A stretch of DNA of 64,000 nt, from positions 62,001-126,000 of the forward strand of contig NZ_JAWLJU010000001.1 of the NCBI RefSeq assembly GCF_037120705.1, read 5' to 3'. Of this stretch, positions 27,533 to 38,501 are shown one piece after another (positions within the stretch are counted from its first letter, which is position 1; each line of letters begins with the position of its first letter). The stretch comes from Pseudoalteromonas sp. UG3-2 (GTDB lineage: Bacteria > Pseudomonadota > Gammaproteobacteria > Enterobacterales > Alteromonadaceae). The notes below the pieces were generated by a model. That model did not search any database. It saw nothing but the letters and a program-made list of their open reading frames with translations, and was not told the DNA's origin. The position numbers and the translations under genes are program-made.

Positions 27533-29243
27533 GAGTAGGGCTCTTTGTGTGTAAACTGATTAAAAACTCAGCGCCGCCTGCTGGGTGATTATGGGCACTT
27601 AACTGGCCTTGAAACGACTCAATAATTTGCTTCGAAATCGACAGTCCTAAGCCTAAGCCATTGCCTGATTTAGTGGTATAGAAAGGCTCGAAAATGCTAT
27701 TCAGTTCATGCTGACGGATCCCCTCACCGGAGTCAGAAATAGACAACTGCACTTTATTGTCGCTGCCTTCGGCATTAAGAGTAATACACTTTTGCGGCTG
27801 TGATAGCACTGCCTGACAGGCGTTGCTAAGTATATTGACCAGCACCTGTTCAAAGCGAAAAGGGTCTACCCAAACAGTAAAATCGAGAGCGTGACACTGT
27901 ACTGTAACGCCGGCGCGCTTCAGCTCAGGACCCACTATCACCAAGGCATTATCAATGGACTGTTGTAACCTGGTCACTTGCATTTTGTTGTGATGGTGCT
28001 GACTAAAAGACTTTAATTGCGCCACAATAGTATGCACCCGACTGATCAGTGACTGTACTAAGGCCATGTTTTCAATTACCTTTTCTGTATTACCCTGCTG
28101 CGCTAAGCGCTTTGCACTGGCAACGTAAGCACTCATGGCGCTCAAAGGTTGATTGATTTCGTGATTAATACTGGCGCTCAGTTGACCAATGGTGGCTAAC
28201 TTAGCCGCTCTTATCAGGGCATCTTGGGCTTGTTCAAGCTCTTCCCGACGGTGGGCAATTTCCAATTCTAAACTACGCTGACTGAACACTAAGCGTTTAT
28301 AGCCGGTCATTTTTGACAAAATAAATTCCAGTAACACACAGGCCAATAACAGCAACAACGCGGTGATCCCAAGTTTGGGCCATTGCGCTTGATAAATGGG
28401 TGTGAGTTGCCGCAGCAACAGCAAACGGTAATGCTGATGCAGTGGCTGTTGCTGCAATAAAAATTCGTTACTGGCGCCTCCTACCACAACGTAGTTTGAG
28501 GAAAGCGGCTGCCAAGGTAAACGGGTGATTTCTTTGCCTAAAAACTGCTGGGTTTGGCGCAGTTGTTGTGTTTGTGCTGACAGCGCGCTCAGCGCCTGAA
28601 GGCGAAACTTGGCAACATCCGAGGCCAATACCACCTTGTTACTGTCAACCAGTAAAAAATGACTATCCGTTGCAGTGTCTAATTGTGCTTTGTCCGATTC
28701 AAATTTGCTGGCATTGACCTTCATCACCACCACACCCAGGGCTTGTTGCGCCATGCTTACTTGCTTTGCAAAATAAAAGCCGCGGGTTTTTGAACGTTGC
28801 CCTAAGGCAAAGGTAACCCCTTCTTGACCGTTAAGGGTTTGATAAAAATAAGGGCGAAAGGCAAAGTTACTGCCTTTGTAGCTATAGGATTGCTGCCAGT
28901 TACTGCTGGCGATCACCGTGCCTTCAAGGTTTAATAAATACACGTCTGAAGCGCCACTGGCGATTTGAATATCCTGCAAGTACCTATCTAGCTCACTGCC
29001 ATCGGCGTGGCTACTGGCAATTAACCCCTCGTAAACTAGTGGACTATTACTGAGCTGAGTTTGGATTGCTTGATAACGAGCAAATTCCGACTGAATATAA
29101 CGCGTTAGCTTTAACACATTTTGCCGAGTTTGCTGCAAAGCTTGTTGTTTATCATTATTCAATTGTATTTCATAGCTGGCCCACATCCCCACCAGCAACA
29201 AAATACCATAGCCAATCACTCTAGCTGACAACTTGTTTAACAC
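27519..29243 (-). CDS. dctB: DctB-like sensor histidine kinase
   Basis: A 574-residue membrane kinase. A first helix (VIGYGILLLVGMWASYEI) and a second (~290-310, LGITALLLLLACVLLEFIL) enclose a periplasmic sensor of ~260 residues with the look of a double Cache domain (SDVYLLNLEGTVIASSNW, YFYQTLNGQEGVTFALGQRSKTRGFYFAKQV), as in DctB proteins that sense C4-dicarboxylates. A coiled coil leads to the H-box SINHEINQPLSAM, and ATPase boxes NILSNACQAV, DSGEGI and GNGLGLGLSI follow. The start is GTG with AGGAG six bases upstream. That ribosome site lies partly in a hairpin arm, noted separately. Confidence 0.9.
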   Translation of the reverse strand: MLNKLSARVIGYGILLLVGMWASYEIQLNNDKQQALQQTRQNVLKLTRYIQSEFARYQAIQTQLSNSPLVYEGLIASSHADGSELDRYLQDIQIASGASDVYLLNLEGTVIASSNWQQSYSYKGSNFAFRPYFYQTLNGQEGVTFALGQRSKTRGFYFAKQVSMAQQALGVVVMKVNASKFESDKAQLDTATDSHFLLVDSNKVVLASDVAKFRLQALSALSAQTQQLRQTQQFLGKEITRLPWQPLSSNYVVVGGASNEFLLQQQPLHQHYRLLLLRQLTPIYQAQWPKLGITALLLLLACVLLEFILSKMTGYKRLVFSQRSLELEIAHRREELEQAQDALIRAAKLATIGQLSASINHEINQPLSAMSAYVASAKRLAQQGNTEKVIENMALVQSLISRVHTIVAQLKSFSQHHHNKMQVTRLQQSIDNALVIVGPELKRAGVTVQCHALDFTVWVDPFRFEQVLVNILSNACQAVLSQPQKCITLNAEGSDNKVQLSISDSGEGIRQHELNSIFEPFYTTKSGNGLGLGLSISKQIIESFQGQLSAHNHPAGGAEFLISLHTKSPTHDEQ

Positions 29244-29309
29244 CGCGAACTCCTATTGCAACCTTTTGAGTCTACCAGAGACGCTTGGGCTGCCACAACT
29301 GAGTTCGCG
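29244..29309 (-). promoter_or_regulatory. Leader hairpin covering the dctB ribosome binding site
   Basis: Read on the minus strand, CGCGAACTC can pair with GAGTTCGCG, nine perfect pairs. The 3' arm includes the GAG of the AGGAG ribosome site and ends directly at the GTG start. Inside the 48-base loop, GCAGCC/GGTTGC (one G-U) and GTCT/AGAC can stack further. It may restrict dctB translation; it may also act on transcripts arriving from the protease genes. Confidence 0.45.
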
Positions 29310-29320
29310 ATGACGGTTTG

Positions 29321-31147
29321 CTAATTTGCGTTAATAGTCAACGTGACGCCAGAGGCAGATTGATAACCTTTAATACCAATGTGCCAATCGCCCGCTTGTG
29401 GCTCTGATATGGTACACACTTCATCATTGCCATTTTTATACGGCCGACATTGCCACTGTGACTCTGAAGGCGGCGCGGCAAAATTAAGATACAGATCGGC
29501 ATCCCCCGTGCCTCCAGCTAGAGAAATCGAGAGCTGCTGATAGCCAGCGGCTAGGCTTTGCGTTTCATAAAACCACTGCCCTTGCGCAACAGCAATATCA
29601 TTAAGCTGTCTGGATATGGGTGGTAAAGAGCTTCCTTCATCGTATTGAGCCAACAGCGTCACCCCGGTGATTGGGCTCCACGCCTCCACCATTACATGGT
29701 AGGTTCCCGCGGTTACCGGAGTAATATCACATCTTTCATCGCTGTTAGAGGTGGTACTTTTACAGTCAAATAGCGTTAAGCTGGGTTTGCTGCCATAGCG
29801 AATATAAAGATCGGCATCACCTGTGCCCCCTGAGGTAGTAAAACGAAGGTTAGTGGCGTTTTCAGGCACCGCTAGGGTAAAGAAGTGTTGGCTTTTCTCG
29901 CTACCGGAAATGCCTTCTAACGGCACACCATTTTCTAATGGATTTTGCGGTTGTGGTAGATCATCACCGGCGTTTTTCGCCAGTTCTGCCACAAATGATA
30001 ATGCCAGCTTAGCAAATTTCTCCGCGTGCTCAGCATCAAAAGCGGTATCTTGGCGAGTGTGAATAGCGTGGTTAATGTCTGCCATTTTTGACTCAAACGG
30101 CATTGAGGCTGCAAACCCTTGCTGATACCAAGAGGCATGATCTGAACAACCATAACCACACTGATCAAAGTCATAGCTAATATTGGGCTGATAGGTGCTA
30201 ATTAATTCAGCGATAAACTGATTTTGTGCAGCATTGGTGTAATCGGTCATCATCACAATATCAGCGCTGGAACCATGGCGGCCGGTCATATCAAACTGGG
30301 CCATGCCCACCACATTTTTACCCTCGGCACGATAGCGCTCTGCGATGGCTTTCGAGCCCCTTAAGCCAACCTCCTCGGCTGCAAACCCCATGATTTGTAT
30401 GGTTCTCAGGGGCTGATATCCCTCATCCACCATGGCCTGTAACGCTTGCGTTAACACCGCAATGCCAGAGGCATTGTCGTCCGCACCGGGTGCCAAACCC
30501 GTGGGGATAGATTGGTTGATGGAATCGAGATGTCCCCCTATCACCACAATTTCATCACTTAGTGCCGACCCTTCAATGGTGGCAATAACAGAGGGTTGTG
30601 CCCAGCTGTGGTCAAAGTAGCTAACACTGATATCGCTTCGTGTCGTAGTGATGTCACTCCAATATTGCTTTAACCACGCGGCGGCGTCCACGCCAGTATT
30701 ACTACTGTAATAGCGATTATAGAATTGCGTTAATGCGCTCACCGTAGCATCGAGGTTGGCGCTATTCACCGCTGCCATTAAGCGATTGACCGTTTCGGCG
30801 TTATCTATGCTGTAATTAACTAAAGTGACATTAGGGTCCACCGCATTCAGTTGTGCTGTGTAAGCTTGGGCTGCTGCTAATGAATCATGTGCTACAAAGC
30901 CACCGCAGCGATGGTATTGTTGGTGCATAAAAGCACTTAAGTGGGTGTACTCTGTGGCCGGCAACTGCAGTGCTTGAGTATTACCATCGGCAAGTATAAC
31001 CTGCTCGAGTGTTGCTCCACGTATGGCTTGTTGCATTTGATAATGATGACTGGAGTTAGCATCCATGGTAACCCAGGTGGGCTTAGCCGCCACCTTGACG
31101 CAGGCAAGCCCCAAGGCAACGACTAACGCAGTATTGGTGATATTCAT
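29321..31147 (-). CDS. Secreted M28 aminopeptidase with two PPC domains
   Basis: A 608-residue exported zinc aminopeptidase of the Vibrio leucyl-aminopeptidase type. Order: signal peptide (MNITNTALVVALGLACVKVAA), pro-region (to ~170), M28 catalytic domain (~170-395), and two bacterial pre-peptidase C-terminal (PPC) domains (~410-500 and ~515-605). Both metal-site motifs are intact: His206 in GGHLDS, Asp223 in GADDNASG, Glu258/259 in AEEVGLRGS, Asp286 in QFDMTG and His363 in NHAIHT. PPC domains are normally cleaved after secretion. The gene is 81 bases downstream of the M4 protease on the same strand; a terminator-like hairpin lies between. The pair would turn protein into free amino acids outside the cell. 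Confidence 0.93.
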   Translation of the reverse strand: MNITNTALVVALGLACVKVAAKPTWVTMDANSSHHYQMQQAIRGATLEQVILADGNTQALQLPATEYTHLSAFMHQQYHRCGGFVAHDSLAAAQAYTAQLNAVDPNVTLVNYSIDNAETVNRLMAAVNSANLDATVSALTQFYNRYYSSNTGVDAAAWLKQYWSDITTTRSDISVSYFDHSWAQPSVIATIEGSALSDEIVVIGGHLDSINQSIPTGLAPGADDNASGIAVLTQALQAMVDEGYQPLRTIQIMGFAAEEVGLRGSKAIAERYRAEGKNVVGMAQFDMTGRHGSSADIVMMTDYTNAAQNQFIAELISTYQPNISYDFDQCGYGCSDHASWYQQGFAASMPFESKMADINHAIHTRQDTAFDAEHAEKFAKLALSFVAELAKNAGDDLPQPQNPLENGVPLEGISGSEKSQHFFTLAVPENATNLRFTTSGGTGDADLYIRYGSKPSLTLFDCKSTTSNSDERCDITPVTAGTYHVMVEAWSPITGVTLLAQYDEGSSLPPISRQLNDIAVAQGQWFYETQSLAAGYQQLSISLAGGTGDADLYLNFAAPPSESQWQCRPYKNGNDEVCTISEPQAGDWHIGIKGYQSASGVTLTINAN

Positions 31148-31165
31148 GTTGTATCCTTTGAAAAT

Positions 31166-31200
31166 AAAGTGGGCAAGCAGCGCTTACTGCTTGCCTCACT
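31166..31200 (-). terminator. Terminator/attenuator between the M4 and M28 protease genes
   Basis: GGCAAGCAG pairs with CTGCTTGCC around a six-base loop, extended by AAGTG/CACTT with one bulge. On the minus strand the stem runs into TTTATTTT. It ends just 19 bases before the M28 start, leaving no room for a promoter, so partial read-through is the likely role. Confidence 0.7.
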
Positions 31201-31228
31201 TAGATTGTAAAAAGACAGATAAAACGTG

Positions 31229-33895
<2,667 letters not shown>

Positions 33896-34426
33896 ATGGC
33901 CGATATCGACATTCTTTCATGTGCTGATTTAAGAGTAGGCGCCGCTGTGAATGATAAACAAAGCGCAGAGCGCCTAGAAGAAGCACTATTGGAAAAAAAC
34001 TTAGCTGAGCAAAAGCACATCAAAATCATGGATCCGAATGACAAAGACGCTGATGCCCAGTTGAAACAACATAAGGAAAAGGAAATTGGCAGCAATATGC
34101 TTAATTGGCACCTTTACCTTGGCTCCATGGGCGTGGTTATTGGATTTCTTGTGGCAGGCGCCTTAGTAAGTTACGGACCGGCTTTTACTCAAGCAAACCC
34201 CTACCTCACGTTCATCGCGCTGCTGAGCCCGGGGTTGTTTTTAGGTTTATTCGCATCGGGGTTGATCTCATTACGACCAGACAAGGATGCTTTTAATCAA
34301 TCGATGATCTCAAGCATCGCTAAGGGTAAATGGGCGATCATAATCAAACCCAACAGTGAATCACAACGCAGTAAAGTGATGGCGTACTTAAAGTCGCATC
34401 ACAGTGCTCGCGTAATTAGTTCATAA
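33896..34426 (+). CDS. Unrecognised two-helix membrane protein linked to hemerythrin
   Basis: A 176-residue protein I do not recognise. Residues 1-65 are soluble and charged (ADLRVGAAVNDKQSAERLEEALLEKNLAEQKHIKIMDPNDKDAD) with a beta-alpha-beta feel. Two membrane helices follow (LYLGSMGVVIGFLVAGALVS and LTFIALLSPGLFLGLFASGL), joined by a short loop, then a soluble C-terminal part (KGKWAIIIKPNSESQRSKVMAYLKSHHSARVIS) that again looks like a small alpha-beta unit. Both soluble ends should face the same side, probably the cytoplasm. The layout is reminiscent of stress-induced membrane proteins in which a glycine-rich hairpin separates two small domains, but I assign no function. GGGAGG lies six bases upstream of the ATG, and hemerythrin follows after 13 bases. 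Confidence 0.75.
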   Translation: MADIDILSCADLRVGAAVNDKQSAERLEEALLEKNLAEQKHIKIMDPNDKDADAQLKQHKEKEIGSNMLNWHLYLGSMGVVIGFLVAGALVSYGPAFTQANPYLTFIALLSPGLFLGLFASGLISLRPDKDAFNQSMISSIAKGKWAIIIKPNSESQRSKVMAYLKSHHSARVISS

Positions 34427-34439
34427 CAGGAGGATCAAC

Positions 34440-34874
34440 ATGGAAATATTCAACGCTATTAAGCAAGACCATGATCACCAAAGAGCACTACTGTCTATGC
34501 TGGTGGACACATCCGGCGACAGCAAAGTCCGTGAGAAATATTATCATGAGTTAAAAGAAGCGCTTGAAGCACACGCCATTGCAGAAGAGCGCTATTTCTA
34601 CTCACCACTGATGGACAGTGACATGACCATTGAAGATTCTCGCCACGGCATGGCTGAGCACCATGAAATAGATGAGATGATTGCTGATTTGGATAATACG
34701 CAATTTTCAGATCCCAGCTGGCTGGCGAAAATGAAGCAATTAAAAGAGAAAGTTGAACACCATCTCAAAGATGAAGAGCAAGCGTTTTTCCAGCGCGCGG
34801 GCAAAGTGCTAGACGCAGAAGAAAAAGACAGCTTGGCTGATGGTTACCAACAAGAAATGGAGCGTCAGCAGTAG
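34440..34874 (+). CDS. Hemerythrin HHE-domain protein
   Basis: A 144-residue four-helix protein. The di-iron ligand pattern is visible: IKQDHDHQRALL, LEAHAIAEERYFY, HGMAEHHEIDEMIADL and VEHHLKDEEQAFF. These bind oxygen, nitric oxide or iron in the family. A very good AGGAGG lies seven bases before the start. The gene is in an operon with the membrane protein just upstream, suggesting a shared role in oxygen/NO or oxidative stress handling; this is inference. The 3' end carries a hairpin shared with the converging transporter gene. Confidence 0.9.
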   Translation: MEIFNAIKQDHDHQRALLSMLVDTSGDSKVREKYYHELKEALEAHAIAEERYFYSPLMDSDMTIEDSRHGMAEHHEIDEMIADLDNTQFSDPSWLAKMKQLKEKVEHHLKDEEQAFFQRAGKVLDAEEKDSLADGYQQEMERQQ

Positions 34875-34885
34875 TCTCCTCTTCT

Positions 34886-34913
34886 CTAACTGCGCATCGT
34901 TGTGCGCAGTTAG
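34886..34913. terminator. Hairpin between the hemerythrin and TSUP genes
   Basis: CTAACTGCGCA pairs perfectly with TGCGCAGTTAG around six bases and overlaps the transporter stop codon. Neither strand shows a U-tract, so it is terminator-like only. Confidence 0.55.
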
Positions 34914-35680
34914 AGTAATTTGAAAATAAGCGCGATTCCCAGCAAAATAAGCAGTGCATTCATTACCTTAATAAAGCGTCCCTGCGCAAGTTTGGCGGCA
35001 ATCATGATACCCAACTTATTCCCCAGCATAGCCACCGGAATAAAACACAATGCCAGCAATACGTGTTCCAGCTGCAATAACCCAGTGGCGCTAAAGGTCA
35101 CTAATTTCACCACGTTCATCAGTGCAAAAATCACCGCCACGGTGGCAATATAGCCACTGGTCGATACAGTTCGGCTATTGAAATACACCATTAGCGGCGG
35201 ACCACCTGCGTGGATCAGGGTGGTGGAGATCCCAGCTAATGTACCAGTTACCCCGGCAAGCACATTAACTTGCTTAGCATTACTGACTTTGTTGTGACGA
35301 AAGAACACCCCGCGAACACCAAATGCCACACTGAGACCGGCAATGGCGACAGTGAGCCAAAATTCGCTCGCCCCTTGTAAAAACACGGTCGCCAACGCAA
35401 TACCCACGAAGGTGCCTGGTAGCAAACGTTTAAGCTCGGCGTAATGCCATAATTTCCAGTAGCTCTTTAAGCTAAACACATCGGCCACAATAAGCAGCGG
35501 CAACATCAAGGCAATGGCATTTTTGGGGCTCATGACCAGTAATAACAAAGGCACTGAAAATGCCCCTAAAGCCCCCGCAAAGCCAGACTTTGAAACACCA
35601 CTCAACAACACCACCAGAGCAATGACCAGCAGTTGAGTGGGTTCTGTCTGAAGCACAGAAGTAAATGCAGCCGCGGTCAT
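34910..35680 (-). CDS. TSUP-family (TauE/SafE) anion exporter
   Basis: A 256-residue inner-membrane protein with about eight hydrophobic segments. LLVIALVVLLSGVSKSGFAGALGAFSVPLLLL is the first TauE signature repeat, and VTGTLAGISTTLIHAGGPPLMVYF the second. The family moves sulphur-containing organic anions such as sulphite, sulphoacetate or thiosulphate across the membrane; the substrate here is not known. It lies 55 bases downstream of a LysR gene on the same strand and may be co-transcribed with or controlled by it. Confidence 0.87.
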   Translation of the reverse strand: MTAAAFTSVLQTEPTQLLVIALVVLLSGVSKSGFAGALGAFSVPLLLLVMSPKNAIALMLPLLIVADVFSLKSYWKLWHYAELKRLLPGTFVGIALATVFLQGASEFWLTVAIAGLSVAFGVRGVFFRHNKVSNAKQVNVLAGVTGTLAGISTTLIHAGGPPLMVYFNSRTVSTSGYIATVAVIFALMNVVKLVTFSATGLLQLEHVLLALCFIPVAMLGNKLGIMIAAKLAQGRFIKVMNALLILLGIALIFKLL

Positions 35681-35735
35681 GGTTTTAATAACACCTCAAT
35701 CATATCAATACCGCCAGTTAAAAGAGCTCTACTGT

Positions 35736-36635
35736 TTACTCACCAGCTTGATCCAGTTGCATACAGTGGTAACGCAACTCGCCAATAAATGCCCTGGCAG
35801 CGGGTCCAAGCCTATCGCCGTCTTTAAAGATCAGATGCAACTGTGCGCGGCGTTGACTTTGCTGAGTCAGTGGCAAAGGTTTCAACTGGCCACTACTAAG
35901 CTGTTGTTTTATTGCTGATACCGGCAACCAGGCAAAGCCGAGCCCCTGTGTGATCATGTCTATGGAAGTGGTCATGTGGCTTACCGTCCAGCGCTGGTGA
36001 GCGCCCAACCAGCCTTCGTCTTTTTTACGGTTAATGGCAGAATCTCGAACCACGATTTGGCGCTGAGATTTTAAATCCTCAAAGGTCAATTCGCGGTTAA
36101 ATTGGTGCAGTGGGTGCTCTGGATGAGCCACCGCCATAAACTCAATTTGACACAGCTCTTCACTAAAGCCATCCGCCAAGGTCACCGGTGAAATGGCAAT
36201 ATCGACATCGGTATTTTGCAATAGCTCAGACGCTCCAGTGAGCACCGACTCAACTAATTCAACCCGCAGTAATGGAAACTGTGTCGAGGTGTTTTCCAGT
36301 ACCTTGTACAGCACCTGTTGTGGGAAAATCTCATCCACAGCAATGCGCAATTGCCCTTCTACTCCTTCTGCTAAGGTTTGGCCAACGGCTTCTACCTTGG
36401 CGGCTTCATCAAGCAAGTAATTTGCTCGACGCAACATCATCTCCCCTGCTTCAGTGAGTTTGGTTCTGCGCCCCTCAATGGTAAAAAGCTGTACTCCTAA
36501 TCCTTGCTCAATTTTATGCACGGCAGTATGAATGCTGGATTGGCTTTTATGCACTTCTTTTGCCGCTTGGTTAAAACCACCATACTCCACCACGGCACGG
36601 AACATACGCCATTGTTCAAGGGTAATTCTTAACAT
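35736..36635 (-). CDS. LysR-family transcriptional regulator
   Basis: A 299-residue regulator. The N-terminal winged helix-turn-helix is FRAVVEYGGFNQAAKEVHKSQ followed by SSIHTAVHKIEQGLGVQLF, and the linker helix and periplasmic-binding-like effector domain (~90-295) are of normal length. It has the usual LRITLEQWRMFRAVVE opening. The TSUP gene directly downstream is the obvious candidate target. The inducer is unknown; a sulphur oxyanion or related metabolite would fit the neighbour. Confidence 0.9.
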   Translation of the reverse strand: MLRITLEQWRMFRAVVEYGGFNQAAKEVHKSQSSIHTAVHKIEQGLGVQLFTIEGRRTKLTEAGEMMLRRANYLLDEAAKVEAVGQTLAEGVEGQLRIAVDEIFPQQVLYKVLENTSTQFPLLRVELVESVLTGASELLQNTDVDIAISPVTLADGFSEELCQIEFMAVAHPEHPLHQFNRELTFEDLKSQRQIVVRDSAINRKKDEGWLGAHQRWTVSHMTTSIDMITQGLGFAWLPVSAIKQQLSSGQLKPLPLTQQSQRRAQLHLIFKDGDRLGPAARAFIGELRYHCMQLDQAGE

Positions 36636-36866
36636 TCAAAACCTCACTGAGGATATTAGCATCGCCACAAAACTTAAAACATCATCGACTTTTAGTCACT
36701 TTTTTACGATAAGCAACCGTGACACTGGCTTTTAACAGCAATAGTAGTAAGTACAAAACAGCTACGGCCCACTGTCATATTTCTTTCATATAAAAGTAAC
36801 CTAGCTGTCAACTCACCTGTTTAGAATCACTTGCCATAGACTCCCCTTGATTATATTGAGTTTGTC

Positions 36867-36894
36867 AGCGTAGCTTCTAGCTACGCTTTTTTTT
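36867..36894 (+). terminator. Strong plus-strand terminator with no coding gene upstream
   Basis: AGCGTAGCT pairs with AGCTACGCT around TCT and runs into eight T. This is a textbook intrinsic terminator. The nearest plus-strand gene upstream is the hemerythrin about 2 kb away, beyond two opposing genes, so the transcript it ends is unidentified. Confidence 0.8.
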
Positions 36895-36898
36895 GCGC

Positions 36899-36923
36899 AA
36901 AAAAACGCTGCAATGTGCAGCGC
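36899..36923 (-). terminator. Terminator of the AbgT gene
   Basis: CGCTGCA/TGCAGCG with an ATG loop, read on the minus strand into seven T, 19 bases after the AbgT stop codon. Confidence 0.88.
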
Positions 36924-36941
36924 TTTCGAAATCTTACATAC

Positions 36942-38501
36942 CTACATGCCAGTCGCTGGGTAGAGGTAGCTTGCTTGCAGCCCTAGTGGAATGCCTAGCA
37001 TCCAGTAAATCAATAAGAATATACTCCATCCAATCAAGAAGGCGATGGAATAAGGCAACATCATAGCGATAAGCGTACCAATCCCGGTGGATTTCACGTA
37101 TTTCTGACAATACACCACCACTAAGGGGAAGTATGGCATTAATGGCGTAATAATATTCGAGCCAGAATCACCTACGCGGTATGCTGCTTGGGTTAAATCC
37201 GGTGAAATACCCAGTTGCATCAACATGGGCACAAAAATCGGACCCAATAACGCCCACTTAGCAGAGCTAGAACCAACAAAAAGATTCACAAACGCCGTTA
37301 GGAAGATAATACCAATCACGGTTACAGAGCTCGGCAATGCCAAGGCTTTCAACACTTGTGCCCCTTCAATGGCCAACAACGCACCTAAGTTAGAGTGGCT
37401 AAAGGCACTGATGAATAAAGCACAGAAAAACGCCATTACAATGTAATAAGACATGCTGTTCATGGCTTTGGTCATAGCATCAATCATGTCTTTAGAGGTT
37501 TTAAAGGTGCCTACCACAAAGCCGTACACGGCACCTGGGATCCAGAACAATAAGAAGATAAGCGGTACAATGGACTGCATTAATGGCGCGCTAAAGTCAG
37601 TTAAGGCTCCTGATGGGCTGCGCAGCGCAGAATCTTCACCACTTGATGCATACACTAGTGCAGCAATGCCTGCTAGCATCACCAACGAGGCAATGACAAA
37701 ACCTTTTTTCTCTTTGCTGGTAATCTCACCAAAAGACGGTAAGTCTTCGGTATCGCCATCAATTTGCGTTGATTTAAGGCGTGGTTCAATGATTTTATCG
37801 GTGATGTACCAACCTAAAAGTACAATGAACAGGCTCGATGCCGAAGTAAAAAACCAGTTATTTAATGGGTTAATGGCAATATCAGGGTCGATAATTTGTG
37901 CTGCACTTTGGGTAAAGCTTTGCAGTAACGGGTCAATGCCAGATGGGATAAAGTTAGCACTAAAGCCACCGCTCACCCCAGCAAATGCCGCTGCAATTCC
38001 CGCCAGCGGGTGCCTGCCCATGGCATAAAAGATCACCCCAGCAAGTGGAATTACCAAAACATAACCGGCATCCGTTGCGGTGTGGCTGACAATCGCAATA
38101 AGGATAATTGAAGGCGTTAACAGCGCTTGCGGAGTGCGTTTAAGCATGATTTTCAGGCCGGTGTTGATATAGCCTGAATGCTCAGCAACCCCAACACCCA
38201 GCATGGCCACCAGTACCACACCTAAAGGCGCAAAGCCGGTAAAGGTTTTCACCATGGTGGCTAAAAAGCCAGCCAAGGCGTTCGGATCTAACAGGTTGTT
38301 GACCACAATCGCTTGGTTGGTTCGGGGATCGATGGCGCTAAATTCAACGCCAGAAAACAGCCATGATAATAACCAAATTAAAACCATTGCTGAAAGGAAT
38401 ATAATCGCTGGATCGGGAAGCTTGTTCCCCACCCGTTCAATACCGTTTAAAAAACGGGTAATTGCAGAGTTTTGCTCGTTCGCTTGTTGTGTTTCCTGCA
38501 T
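36942..38501 (-). CDS. AbgT-family transporter
   Basis: A 519-residue inner-membrane protein of the AbgT family (p-aminobenzoyl-glutamate transporter AbgT and drug exporter MtrF). RFLNGIERVGNKLPDPAIIF opens the family, GVVLVAMLGVGVAEHSGYI and SHTATDAGYVLVIPLAGVIFY are core motifs, and FVNLFVGSSSAKWALLGPIFVPMLM and AYRVGDSGSNIITPLMPYFPL form the second substrate hairpin. It may import dipeptide-like aminobenzoyl-glutamate or export sulphonamides; both activities are known in the family. The frame extends to 38534, but the ATG at 38501 follows an AGGG ribosome site and gives the normal N-terminus, so it is preferred. A run of nine A lies at the discarded upstream part. Confidence 0.9.
   Translation of the reverse strand: MQETQQANEQNSAITRFLNGIERVGNKLPDPAIIFLSAMVLIWLLSWLFSGVEFSAIDPRTNQAIVVNNLLDPNALAGFLATMVKTFTGFAPLGVVLVAMLGVGVAEHSGYINTGLKIMLKRTPQALLTPSIILIAIVSHTATDAGYVLVIPLAGVIFYAMGRHPLAGIAAAFAGVSGGFSANFIPSGIDPLLQSFTQSAAQIIDPDIAINPLNNWFFTSASSLFIVLLGWYITDKIIEPRLKSTQIDGDTEDLPSFGEITSKEKKGFVIASLVMLAGIAALVYASSGEDSALRSPSGALTDFSAPLMQSIVPLIFLLFWIPGAVYGFVVGTFKTSKDMIDAMTKAMNSMSYYIVMAFFCALFISAFSHSNLGALLAIEGAQVLKALALPSSVTVIGIIFLTAFVNLFVGSSSAKWALLGPIFVPMLMQLGISPDLTQAAYRVGDSGSNIITPLMPYFPLVVVYCQKYVKSTGIGTLIAMMLPYSIAFLIGWSIFLLIYWMLGIPLGLQASYLYPATGM

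Larger units (their letters stand above)
36636..36941. other. Intergenic region with an orphan plus-strand terminator (about 306 bp)
   Basis: It lies between the LysR start and the AbgT stop, both on the minus strand. It holds the AbgT terminator and a second strong terminator facing the opposite way, although no plus-strand gene precedes it. About 230 bases upstream of that terminator are non-coding, so a small RNA is possible. Confidence 0.5.
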
